11,349 nt of DNA from Christiangramia sp. GTDB lineage: Bacteria > Bacteroidota > Bacteroidia > Flavobacteriales > Flavobacteriaceae. Every line of letters begins with the position of its first letter. The stretch's first letter is position 1. This document shows positions 1 through 6,836 of the stretch, one piece after another. Position numbers and translations under genes: made by a program. Where the stretch lies: contig JAGXII010000047.1 in the NCBI GenBank assembly GCA_024635735.1, positions 1-11,349 of the forward strand, written 5' to 3'. The notes beneath the pieces are model-generated. The model saw only the letters and a program-made list of their open reading frames with translations, was not told the origin of the DNA and did no database searches.

Positions 1-1
1 A

Positions 2-505
2 TACGTAGATGTACTGCAAATACCTGCCTTTTTAGTGCGCCAGACCGATCTTGTTGTGGCTGCTGCCGAAACCGGTAAAGTGGTAAACCTTAAAAAAGGC
101 CAGTTTATGAGTCCCGAAAGCATGAAGCATGCGGTCACCAAAGTAACCGACTGCAATAATGAGCAGGTGATGATCACAGACAGGGGAACCATGTTTGGAT
201 ATCAGGACCTCATTGTAGACTTCCGCGGAATTCCTACCATGAGAGAATATGCGCCGGTTGTTCTGGATGTAACACATTCACTTCAACAACCAAATCAAAG
301 CAGCGGGGTAACCGGTGGACGCCCTGATATGATTGAAACTATCGCCAGAGCCGGCGTAGTGAATAAAGTAGATGGTTTGTTTATCGAAACTCATTTCGAT
401 CCTGCGAATGCTAAAAGCGACGGCGCAAATATGCTGGACCTTGCACATCTTGAGAGACTTCTTACCAATCTTGTTGCGATAAGAAAAACAGTAAATTTAT
501 TATAA
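2..505 (+). CDS. kdsA: 3-deoxy-D-manno-octulosonate 8-phosphate synthase (KDO-8-P synthase), C-terminal part
   Basis: The enzyme condenses phosphoenolpyruvate with arabinose 5-phosphate to make KDO-8-P, a cytoplasmic step towards the inner core of lipopolysaccharide. The frame is open from the window edge and 167 residues are visible; the family is usually about 270-280, so roughly the first 105 are missing. Visible family blocks are LQIPAFLVRQTDL near the edge, VNLKKGQF, DRGTMFGYQDLIVDFR, DVTHSLQQP, SGVTGGRP and FIETHFDP followed by KSDGANML. By family knowledge the His of DVTHS, the Glu of IETHFDP and the Asp of KSDG match the metal-site positions of metal-dependent members. The deciding N-terminal Cys/Asn position lies outside the window, so the metal class cannot be told. 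The gene ends with TAA and is followed by a hairpin terminator, so it is probably the last gene of its transcript. Identification is very secure. Confidence 0.97.
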   Translation, partial: YVDVLQIPAFLVRQTDLVVAAAETGKVVNLKKGQFMSPESMKHAVTKVTDCNNEQVMITDRGTMFGYQDLIVDFRGIPTMREYAPVVLDVTHSLQQPNQSSGVTGGRPDMIETIARAGVVNKVDGLFIETHFDPANAKSDGANMLDLAHLERLLTNLVAIRKTVNLL

Positions 506-532
506 TCAGATTCTTTTGATATGATTAGAGAG

Positions 533-558
533 GCTGTCTGAAAAGGCAGCTTTTTTTT
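533..558 (+). terminator. Rho-independent terminator after kdsA
   Basis: A 7-bp stem GCTGTCT / AGGCAGC (one T-G wobble) closes a GAAA tetraloop and is followed directly by eight T residues. It lies 28 bases past the kdsA stop codon and before the porin-like gene, so it separates the two transcripts. Confidence 0.9.
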
Positions 559-665
559 ATTGATAACTCTTCCTAAACCATATTAAATTATCGTTAATAA
601 AGATACAGAAATAGGATTTTACTCTATTTTCTATTAATTTAAAAAAATAGCAACCGGTCTACTAT

Positions 666-1820
666 ATGACGAGAAATTCTCCCAAACAGAAGTTCCTATC
701 CTTTGTCATTTTGTTTGCGGTAATATTTACACCGGGAATAAATTCACTTTATTCACAGGAAAAGCCGCAAATAGCGGTTGGAGGCGCACTTAGATTCAAC
801 TATAATCTTTCCTCCTGGAAAGAATGACAGAAGAACAGAGGTGGAGATTTCGGGTATGATATGTTCAGAATCAACTTCAATGCTTCCTGGAAAGACCTTT
901 ATCTGGATGCAGAATACCGACTTTATTCTGAAGCCTTTGGTGGTGGATTTTTAAAACAAGGTTGGGTAGGTTATCGCTTTAATGAACAGGACGAGATTCA
1001 GGTTGGATTAAGTCAGGTTCCCTTTGGCATACAACAATATAATTCTCATAACTGGTTCTTTAACCTCACTTATTATTTTGGTTTAGAAGATGACCATGAC
1101 ATGGGAGTAAAATTCCTGCATGTAGATGACCAGTTCGAATATGATTTGGCATTCTATAAGAACGCTGAAGAATTAACCTTTGGCGGAGATACAGAATCAT
1201 CTTCAAACAGGTATTCCTATGATGTTGTAGGAAGAAATAAGGAAGTGAACCAGGTAAATGGAAAACTGATCTATAAGTTTGGTGATTCCATAAAAAACCG
1301 AATTGGTGCATCAGCCCAGTATGGTGGATTGTATAACCTGGACACTAAAGAAACAGGATCTCACCACGGGCTTGCCCTGCATTACGAATTGGATTTCAAA
1401 AACTGGAATTTTAAATTGCAGGCTATGACCATCAGCAACAACCCTGAAAATTTACCTGGTGAATCTGATGATGTTCTACAAATGGGTGCTTATGGAGTTC
1501 CTTACGAGGTAGCATCAGATTTCAATATATACACCCTTGCCTTTTCCAAAAGCATTCCTCTAAAACTAGGTCCAATTAGCAACCTTGAGTTTTACAATGA
1601 TTTCGGGTATATGGATAAAAAAGTTGAAAGCTTTGAAGATTCTTTTATGAATGTATCCGGAATCCTGGTAAGTGCGGGACATGTTTATACTTATATAGAT
1701 TATGCCGCCGGTTATAATCATTCATGGTTAGGAGGGAATTTTATAGACGATTTTGCTGCAGGTAATCCGGATGCGAAATGGGAGGCTAGATTCAATATCA
1801 ATATTGGATATTATTTTTAA
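666..1820 (+). pseudogene. outer-membrane beta-barrel (porin-like) protein gene interrupted by an in-frame TGA
   Basis: Reading from ATG 666, the frame gives a clear signal peptide (hydrophobic core FLSFVILFAVIF, likely cleavage near SLYSQ), then mature sequence IAVGGALRFNYNLSSWKE, then TGA at 825-827 (codon 54). The same frame resumes at once with QKNRGGDFGYD and stays open to the TAA at 1820. The downstream part has alternating aromatic/hydrophobic beta strands, GWVGYRF, LGLSQVPFG-like and WFFNLTYY segments, and ends in NINIGYYF, a C-terminal aromatic typical of barrel insertion signals. Full length would be about 384 codons. ATG 861 opens a 319-residue frame, but it lacks the signal peptide and first strands and would not reach the outer membrane. 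A single change, for example GGA to TGA, explains the break; a sequencing error is equally possible. The gene lies 21 bp before the BCCT transporter gene, which suggests solute entry through the outer membrane. It is related to Bacteroidota porins; substrate unknown. Confidence 0.85.
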
Positions 1821-1841
1821 AAATTAAAAGAAACTAGATAT

Positions 1842-3473
1842 ATGGCAGAAAAAGTTACCAGAAGCGATGAAAAGAAGTCAATATTTGGACTGGAAGTGAA
1901 TGGCCCCGTCTTTTTCACTTCAGTTATTATTATTACTCTAACTATCGTTTTAACGCTCGTATTTAAAGAAGGAGCCGAAAAGTTTTTTGGAGATCTACAA
2001 ACCGGGGTGGCAAATAACGCCGACTGGTTCTTTATTCTGTCTATTAATCTTTTCCTTATTTTTCTAATATACCTTGCTTTCAGCAAATTCGGTAATCTTA
2101 GGATTGGTGGCCAAAATGCCAAGACAGAGTTTAAAACTTTATCCTGGTTTGCGATGTTGTTTAGTGCCGGGATGGGAATTGGTTTATTATTCTTTAGTGT
2201 TGGGGAACCTGTTATGCACTTTAACAATCCTCCCATGGCTGAAGCCGGGACTGCAGCTGCAGCGACAGAAGCCATGAATTTCACTTATCTGCATTGGGGA
2301 TTTCACGCCTGGGCAGTTTACGCCCTAGTAGGTTTGGCCCTGGCATATTTCACCTATTCTCGAGGACTACCTTTAACCATAAGATCAGTCTTTTACCCTT
2401 TTCTTGGTGATCGTATCTACGGAAAAACCGGTGATATTATCGATATTTTCGCAGTACTGGCGACCCTATTTGGGCTAGCTACTTCATTAGGATTCGGGGT
2501 ACAACAAATTGCTTCGGGTCTCGATCACGTATTTGGCATTTCATCTGGAATTACCACCCAGATAATCCTCATCGCCATAGTAACCCTTATCGCTACCACC
2601 TCTGTGGTTCTTGGAGTGGATAAAGGGGTGAAGATACTGAGCGAGTGGAACATGAGAATTGCAGTAGTCCTTTTAATTCTGGTTCTAATTCTTGGTCCAA
2701 CGATATTCATCTTTAGATCTTTTGTAGAAAATACAGGAAGTTATCTTTATAATTTCCTAAAAATCTCAACATGGAGCGAAACTTATAGCGGTGGCTCCTG
2801 GCAAAATGACTGGACTGTCTTTTATTGGGGCTGGTGGATAGGATGGTCTCCTTTCGTTGGAATGTTCATAGCCCGGATCTCCAAAGGAAGAACGATAAGA
2901 GAATTTACCCTGGGAGTATTATTAGTGCCTGCACTGGTAACATTTTTCTGGATGTCTACTTTTGGAAGTACCGCAATCCAGCAAATCATGAGTGGTAATG
3001 ATGCCTTAAGTCAGGCAGTGAACAATGATATCGCTACTGCTTTATTCGTATTTTTCCAGGATTACCCAATGGCGATGGTAATTAACATAGTAGCCATCAT
3101 CCTAATTGCGGGATTCTTTATAACTTCTTCCGATTCCGGATCATTGGTTATAGACAGTCTTACCTCGGGAGGAAAAATAGATGCGCCGGTAGGCCAAAGA
3201 ATCTTCTGGGCGCTAACCGAAGGAACTGTCGCGGCAGTCTTGCTGGTTGGTGGAGGACTCCAAGCCCTGCAAACCGCGACGATAGTGACCGGACTCCCCT
3301 TTGCTGTAATTCTGATGGTTATGTGCTACTCCTTATACAAAGGACTTCATGAAGATTATAAAAAGCTAGAAGAAAAAAGATCTCAAAAACAGATGGATAG
3401 TTACGAAGACATAGTAACGCAAATCGTTAAAAAGCGAAATATAACTGACAAAAATAAAAAAGTAGATCAATGA
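1842..3473 (+). CDS. BCCT-family transporter (glycine betaine/choline/carnitine type)
   Basis: This 543-residue inner-membrane protein of the BCCT family probably takes up glycine betaine or a similar quaternary ammonium osmolyte with sodium. It has about 12 membrane segments (first at about 22-41, last at about 478-498). The family signature is at 327-354, containing YWGWWIGWSPFVGMFIARIS. Residues W152, W157, Y160, W331, W332 and W335 keep the spacing of the aromatic substrate boxes of BetP. GMGIG at 110-114 with F425, T428 and S429 match the BetP substrate/sodium region; the last Gly of GMGIG is the residue that in BetP goes with Na+/betaine rather than H+/choline transport. The 45-residue charged C-terminal tail (from about 499) is shorter than or unlike the osmosensing tail of BetP. 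It sits 21 bp after the porin-like gene and its stop overlaps the next start by 4 bases, so all three genes look co-transcribed. The family call is firm; the exact substrate is inferred. Confidence 0.96.
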   Translation: MAEKVTRSDEKKSIFGLEVNGPVFFTSVIIITLTIVLTLVFKEGAEKFFGDLQTGVANNADWFFILSINLFLIFLIYLAFSKFGNLRIGGQNAKTEFKTLSWFAMLFSAGMGIGLLFFSVGEPVMHFNNPPMAEAGTAAAATEAMNFTYLHWGFHAWAVYALVGLALAYFTYSRGLPLTIRSVFYPFLGDRIYGKTGDIIDIFAVLATLFGLATSLGFGVQQIASGLDHVFGISSGITTQIILIAIVTLIATTSVVLGVDKGVKILSEWNMRIAVVLLILVLILGPTIFIFRSFVENTGSYLYNFLKISTWSETYSGGSWQNDWTVFYWGWWIGWSPFVGMFIARISKGRTIREFTLGVLLVPALVTFFWMSTFGSTAIQQIMSGNDALSQAVNNDIATALFVFFQDYPMAMVINIVAIILIAGFFITSSDSGSLVIDSLTSGGKIDAPVGQRIFWALTEGTVAAVLLVGGGLQALQTATIVTGLPFAVILMVMCYSLYKGLHEDYKKLEEKRSQKQMDSYEDIVTQIVKKRNITDKNKKVDQ

Positions 3474-4324
3474 AATCCATAAAAAATATCCTAGTAACCC
3501 TCGACCTTTCAGATATTGATAAGGATCTTATAAGATACGCTTCCTTTCTATCTGAAAAATTAGATATAGAAAAGGTCTATTTTGTTCATAATATCAAAAA
3601 ATATGAGATCTCTGAACTATTTTCAGAGCAGTTAAAAGAGATAGATCTTGATAACATGATAAGCGATGAAATTGATGAGAAAGTATCAAAATATTTCATT
3701 TCAAATACAAAGAAGAAAGTATTGATATCAGAGGATTCCTATACTGAATCCCTGATAAATTATATCGCTAATAAATACCAGATAGACCTTGTTTTAGTAG
3801 GTAATAAAAATAATCATATTGGTACGGGGATCATTTCAGACAAACTCTTAAGACTCTTAAAGTGCGACATTTTATCTATTCCCAGAGGAGCCGATTTAAA
3901 ACTTAAAAATATTTGGGTGGGAACCGACTTTTCTAAAGAATCCATAAAAGTTTTCCAGCTTACAGAAATACTTAGAAACAGAACTGATTTAAAGATCACC
4001 GCGGCTCATATTTTTAATGTCCCTATACAGTTTGCCCCCTATCTCAATAAAGAAGAAACCGTACCTAAAATTGAGAAACACAATAGAGAAAAATTCGAAA
4101 AATTCCTGGCTAAAATAGATATGGAAGAAATTGAAACCCGCATTATCAGAGGACGGAATGCCAGTATTCCTGAAAAGCTTTCTGAAGAGGCGGCTAAAGA
4201 TGGAGCCGATATCCTGGTAGTAGCAGATAAAGGGAGTAATGTGTTCTCTTCTCTTTTAGTAGGAAGTGTAACAGATGAACTTTTCAGCTCTAAATTGAAG
4301 ATTCCACTCTGGATTGTAAAGTGA
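3470..4324 (+). CDS. tandem universal stress protein (UspA-domain) protein
   Basis: This 284-residue cytoplasmic protein has two Usp domains in a row: about 1-140 (KNILVTLDLS start, DLVLVGNK, ILSIPRG end) and about 143-284 (KNIWVGTDFS start, ADILVVADKG, IPLWIVK end). Usp domains bind nucleotides or act as stress adaptors. In domain 2 the ATP-loop pattern G-2x-G-9x-G-S is nearly complete (A252, G255, G265, S266; only the first Gly is changed). In domain 1 the loop is not preserved, so that half may be non-binding. The start ATG lies inside the end of the BCCT gene (ATGA overlap), which implies translational coupling. Usp proteins often accompany transporters, so regulation of, or partnership with, the osmolyte carrier is a fair inference but is not shown by the sequence. 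No membrane segment or signal peptide is seen. Confidence 0.92.
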   Translation: MKSIKNILVTLDLSDIDKDLIRYASFLSEKLDIEKVYFVHNIKKYEISELFSEQLKEIDLDNMISDEIDEKVSKYFISNTKKKVLISEDSYTESLINYIANKYQIDLVLVGNKNNHIGTGIISDKLLRLLKCDILSIPRGADLKLKNIWVGTDFSKESIKVFQLTEILRNRTDLKITAAHIFNVPIQFAPYLNKEETVPKIEKHNREKFEKFLAKIDMEEIETRIIRGRNASIPEKLSEEAAKDGADILVVADKGSNVFSSLLVGSVTDELFSSKLKIPLWIVK

Positions 4325-4526
4325 TTTTTCAGACCACAGGGTGTGCAATTTAGAAATAGTGTTCTTCGGAAAGAAAGGATTCAGATAATGATGAAACCAA
4401 AGATGATCATGATTTCACCTGAATCCCGGAAAAATTACTGAAATTGTAGATGAAATAGGAATAATGAAGGAACTATTGCAACAAGAGAACAGTCCTCAGG
4501 CTTAAAAAATTATGGATTTCCCATAA
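4325..4526 (+). other. intergenic stretch with possible decayed coding sequence
   Basis: About 200 bases follow the Usp gene with no intact frame over 30 codons. Two short pieces in different frames look protein-like: an acidic run RKDSDNDETKDDHDFT ending in TGA at about 4421, and, in another frame, a helix-like run including GKITEIVDEIGIMK that ends at the TAA at 4503-4505. This could be the remnant of a small frameshifted gene or chance. No family is recognised. Confidence 0.25.
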
Positions 4527-4560
4527 AATAAAAGTCCCTTTCCAGGGGCTTTTATTATTT
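4527..4560. terminator. bidirectional terminator between convergent genes
   Basis: A 13-bp stem (left arm 4527-4539, right arm 4544-4556, one T-G wobble) closes the loop TTCC. Its core is AAAAGTCCCT / AGGGGCTTTT, and T-rich runs follow on both strands. It serves the BCCT-Usp transcript on + and the endonuclease-family gene on minus, whose stop codon (4555-4557) lies inside the hairpin. Confidence 0.88.
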
Positions 4561-5388
4561 TAAACTGGCATGTATTATCACGGGGAAATGATCTGATGGA
4601 TACCTCATCTCTTTAGAATCTGTAAGTACTCCATATTTTAATACTTGAACTTTATCATTCACAAAAATATAATCAATCCTTCTAGTTACCGGTTCTTTAA
4701 AGTTATATCCGTTAAAGGTACCTTCGGAGCCAAAACTCACTTTTTCGGCAATTTCCTTTGAATCGCCAAGCTTATTTTTAATGGATTGAATTGCTTCGGT
4801 TTGAGGTTCCAGGTTAAAATCACCGGTAAGAATAACCGGCAGATTTTCTGTGTTTATTTCTGAGATCTTGCGAAGTATTAGTTTCCCACTTTCCTGACGG
4901 GCTTGAACCCCGATATGATCAAAATGAGTATTAAAAAACCAGAATTTCTTTCCGCTTTCTTTATCCTCAAACAAGGCATAAGTACAAATACGCGGTAGGG
5001 CCGCATCCCAGCCGGTTGAAACTTTCTCTGGAGTTTCTGAAAGCCAGAAGGTCTCATTTTTCAGAACCCTGAACTTCTCTGACTTATAAAGGATAGCGCT
5101 ATATTCACCTTTTTCGTCTCCATCCTCTCTGCCTACTCCAACAAATTTGTAAGCAGGCATTTCTGAAATGAAATGTTCCATTTGAGGCAGCAAAGCCTCC
5201 TGCACCCCAAAGATATCAGGCTCATAAAATTTCAGCTGATTGGTAATAAAGTCTTTTCGATTAGACCAGCTGTTCTCCCCGTCATTTTCATTGGCGTATT
5301 TAATATTATACGTCATTAATTCAAGTTCCTGGCTTTGCAGGTTATTCTGTACTAAAAGGCCTATCATTAAAAAAAACAGAAATCTCAT
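4555..5388 (-). CDS. secreted endonuclease/exonuclease/phosphatase (EEP) family protein
   Basis: This is an exported hydrolase of the DNase I-like EEP superfamily, which cleaves phosphodiester or phosphomonoester bonds (nucleic acids, inositol phosphates or sphingomyelin, depending on the member). From ATG 5388 it is 277 residues, with a short signal peptide (RFLFFLMIGLLV, cleavage near LQSQE). In this numbering N28 (TYNIK), E64 (GVQEAL), H155 and H158 (NTHFDH), D190 and N192 (TGDFNLEP), D239 (RRIDYIFV) and D266-H267 (YPSDHFP) form the complete metal and catalytic set. An upstream in-frame ATG at 5424 adds 12 hydrophilic residues. I prefer 5388 because its upstream sequence is A-rich, as usual for flavobacterial starts, and the signal peptide then begins directly. 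The gene stands alone, divergent from the membrane-protein cluster. It is an active-looking enzyme; its substrate cannot be assigned from sequence. Confidence 0.93.
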   Translation of the reverse strand: MRFLFFLMIGLLVQNNLQSQELELMTYNIKYANENDGENSWSNRKDFITNQLKFYEPDIFGVQEALLPQMEHFISEMPAYKFVGVGREDGDEKGEYSAILYKSEKFRVLKNETFWLSETPEKVSTGWDAALPRICTYALFEDKESGKKFWFFNTHFDHIGVQARQESGKLILRKISEINTENLPVILTGDFNLEPQTEAIQSIKNKLGDSKEIAEKVSFGSEGTFNGYNFKEPVTRRIDYIFVNDKVQVLKYGVLTDSKEMRYPSDHFPVIIHASLK

Positions 5389-5485
5389 AGATTTTAAATT
5401 TTTATAAAGTTCGGAATATTTCATACAAATGAAAGGCTAAAGAAATTTTTATGCTTTTTCCGTCAATAATTGAACTTTTTTATCT

Positions 5486-5508
5486 TACTTTGTTTTTCAA
5501 AGTACTTT
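5486..5508. promoter_or_regulatory. palindromic operator 1 (TACTTTG-N5-CAAAGTA) before the membrane-protein cluster
   Basis: Perfect 7-bp arms TACTTTG (5486-5492) and CAAAGTA (5498-5504) flank TTTTT. A third half-site ACTTT (5504-5508) directly follows, making AAAGTACTTT a second palindrome. It ends a few bases before the ATG at 5512. The same motif recurs at 6480-6498. The arm TACTTTG also resembles the TAnnTTTG -7 element with one base missing, so a bound protein would probably block the promoter. The likely binder is the winged-helix protein encoded at 6150-6452 (inference). Confidence 0.7.
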
Positions 5509-5511
5509 AAA

Positions 5512-6150
5512 ATGGAAAACGAAAAGTATCTTCGGGACATTAGCGAGATCAAAAATATGATGAATCGCTCCTCCCGGTTTATTTCCCTTAGCGGACTTGC
5601 AGGTGTTTTTGCCGGCTTTTATGCAATTATTGGAGCGGTAATCGCCAAAGTCTTATTGTCAAACAACGGAGCAGATTATAATGATTTTGAGTTAGTATCT
5701 GACACTTCATTAGAAAGTGATCTTGGCTTTCAATTATTTATGGTTGCCGTGGCAGTGCTTCTACTCGCGATTGGTACAGCTGTATTTCTTACCACGCGTA
5801 AAGCACGAAAAAATGATCAGAAAATATGGGACAGTACAAGCAAAAGATTATTGATCAACTTCTTCGCCCCGCTTGTCGCAGGAGGAATTTTTTGCCTGGT
5901 ACTTTTACAATATGGGCTTATAGGTCTTATCGCTCCAAGCATGCTAATCTTTTATGGTCTGGCTTTAATTCACGGAAGTAAATATACTTTTGGGGATCTT
6001 AAAAGTCTGGGTTATGCTAACCTGATTCTGGGCCTTATCGCCACCCAGTTCATGGGCTACGGATTATATTTTTGGGCAACCGGCTTTGGAATATTTCATA
6101 TTATTTACGGCATATGGATGTACAATAAGTATGACCGAAAAAGTGCTTAA
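5512..6150 (+). CDS. conserved six-helix membrane protein, function unknown
   Basis: This 212-residue integral inner-membrane protein has a cytoplasmic-looking N-terminal helix (MENEKYLRDISEIKNMMNRSS begins it) and about six membrane segments at roughly 25-48, 72-94, 112-133, 137-156, 166-183 and 189-206. The first segment holds SLSGLAGVFAGFYAIIGA; the basic loop RKARKND lies near 96-102. The frame stays open back to a TTG at 5470, but that start would put the operator palindrome inside the gene and add a non-conserved-looking prefix, so ATG 5512 is chosen. The stop overlaps the regulator start by one base (TAATG), which implies coupled translation. I recognise this kind of protein as a common partner of HTH_34-type regulators in flavobacteria but know no function; sensing for, or control of, the regulator is a guess. 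Confidence 0.85.
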   Translation: MENEKYLRDISEIKNMMNRSSRFISLSGLAGVFAGFYAIIGAVIAKVLLSNNGADYNDFELVSDTSLESDLGFQLFMVAVAVLLLAIGTAVFLTTRKARKNDQKIWDSTSKRLLINFFAPLVAGGIFCLVLLQYGLIGLIAPSMLIFYGLALIHGSKYTFGDLKSLGYANLILGLIATQFMGYGLYFWATGFGIFHIIYGIWMYNKYDRKSA

Positions 6151-6452
6151 TGAAAAACATTATAAGCAATATAAATAAAGCTTTTGACCACAGAGTCCGC
6201 CTTGGAATTATGAGTGTATTGATGGTAAACGAGTTTGCCGACTTTACCAGCCTCAAAGAATTGCTGGGAGTTACCGATGGAAATATCGCCAGCCATATAA
6301 AAGCTTTGGAAAAAAAGGAATATATAAAAGTGGAAAAATCATTCATAAACAGAAAACCCAATACCCGCTACAGCGCGACTAAAAAAGGCAGGGAAGATTT
6401 TCAGAAACATATAGATGCCATTGAAAGCTTATTAAATCATAAAAACATATAA
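6150..6452 (+). CDS. winged-helix transcriptional regulator (HTH_34 type)
   Basis: This 100-residue DNA-binding protein consists of a single winged-helix domain. Helix 1 is AFDHRVRLGIMSVLM (about 11-25), helix 2 SLKELLG (34-40), the recognition helix TDGNIASHIKALEKKEYI (42-59), and the wing runs about 60-78 with RKPNTRYSATKKG. A short C-terminal helix (84-96) could serve dimerisation. There is no ligand domain, so the signal must come from a partner or from protein level. It resembles the HTH_34 / small MarR-ArsR-like group common in Bacteroidota. Its start overlaps the stop of the membrane-protein gene. Palindromes before 5512 and before 6516 bracket this two-gene unit, so autoregulation together with control of the downstream genes is the natural reading, inferred and not demonstrated. 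Confidence 0.93.
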   Translation: MKNIISNINKAFDHRVRLGIMSVLMVNEFADFTSLKELLGVTDGNIASHIKALEKKEYIKVEKSFINRKPNTRYSATKKGREDFQKHIDAIESLLNHKNI

Positions 6453-6479
6453 ATCAACAGTCTAAAAAATTTCTCAATC

Positions 6480-6498
6480 TACTTTGAATTTCAAAGTG
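6480..6498. promoter_or_regulatory. palindromic operator 2 (TACTTTG-N5-CAAAGT) before the downstream genes
   Basis: TACTTTG (6480-6486), AATTT, CAAAGT (6492-6497). The inner symmetry reaches ACTTTGA-ATT-TCAAAGT. It matches operator 1 at both arms and at the TTT next to the second arm. It lies 18 bases before ATG 6516, inside the only sizeable gap (63 bp) of the cluster, which suggests a second, co-regulated promoter. Confidence 0.68.
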
Positions 6499-6515
6499 AG
6501 TAAAAACCAATTATT

Positions 6516-6800
6516 ATGAAAACCAAAAGACTTCTAATTATTGTCCTAATCGTAGCAGGACTATTGCTTATTCCATTTATTGGAATGCAGTTTAGCAGTA
6601 ATATTAACTGGTCAGGATTAGATTTTCTGATCATGGGAATTTTGCTTTTAGGCACGGGACTTTTAATTGATCTGGCACTGAGGAAAATCCCGGATGTCAA
6701 AAACCTGATTATTGTATGCGGAATTGTATTGGCTGTTTTCTTTTTAGTGTGGGCAGAACTGGCAGTGGGGATATTTGGCACTCCCCTTGCCGGAAGTTAA
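6516..6800 (+). CDS. small three-helix membrane protein, function unknown
   Basis: This 94-residue inner-membrane protein has three hydrophobic segments at about 5-23, 35-54 and 64-85, and ends with WAELAVGIFGTPLAGS, a conserved-looking C-terminal motif that I associate with a flavobacterial hypothetical family. The short loop RKIPDVKN (about 56-63) separates helices 2 and 3. There is no signal peptide cleavage site or catalytic motif. It is the first gene after operator 2 and 36 bp before the DUF4153-type gene, so it probably heads the second transcript of the cluster. The function is not known; a role as a small subunit or modulator of the large membrane protein next to it is only suggested by position. 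Confidence 0.85.
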   Translation: MKTKRLLIIVLIVAGLLLIPFIGMQFSSNINWSGLDFLIMGILLLGTGLLIDLALRKIPDVKNLIIVCGIVLAVFFLVWAELAVGIFGTPLAGS

Positions 6801-6836
6801 AACAGGATTCTTGAAGTTCAACTTAAAACTATCATT

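Noticed and set aside
825..827. TGA read as selenocysteine
   Set aside because: No structured element is evident downstream, and outer-membrane barrels are not selenoproteins; a point mutation or sequencing error is simpler.
861..1820. A complete 319-residue gene starting at ATG 861
   Set aside because: The same frame continues upstream across one TGA to a proper signal peptide, so this is only the distal part of the broken barrel gene.
1817..2284. Minus-strand ORF of 155 codons opposite the BCCT gene
   Set aside because: It is antisense to the well-conserved transporter and has low-complexity composition without family motifs.
5470..5511. Upstream TTG start of the six-helix membrane protein
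   Set aside because: It would place the operator palindrome inside the coding region; ATG 5512 gives a natural N-terminus.
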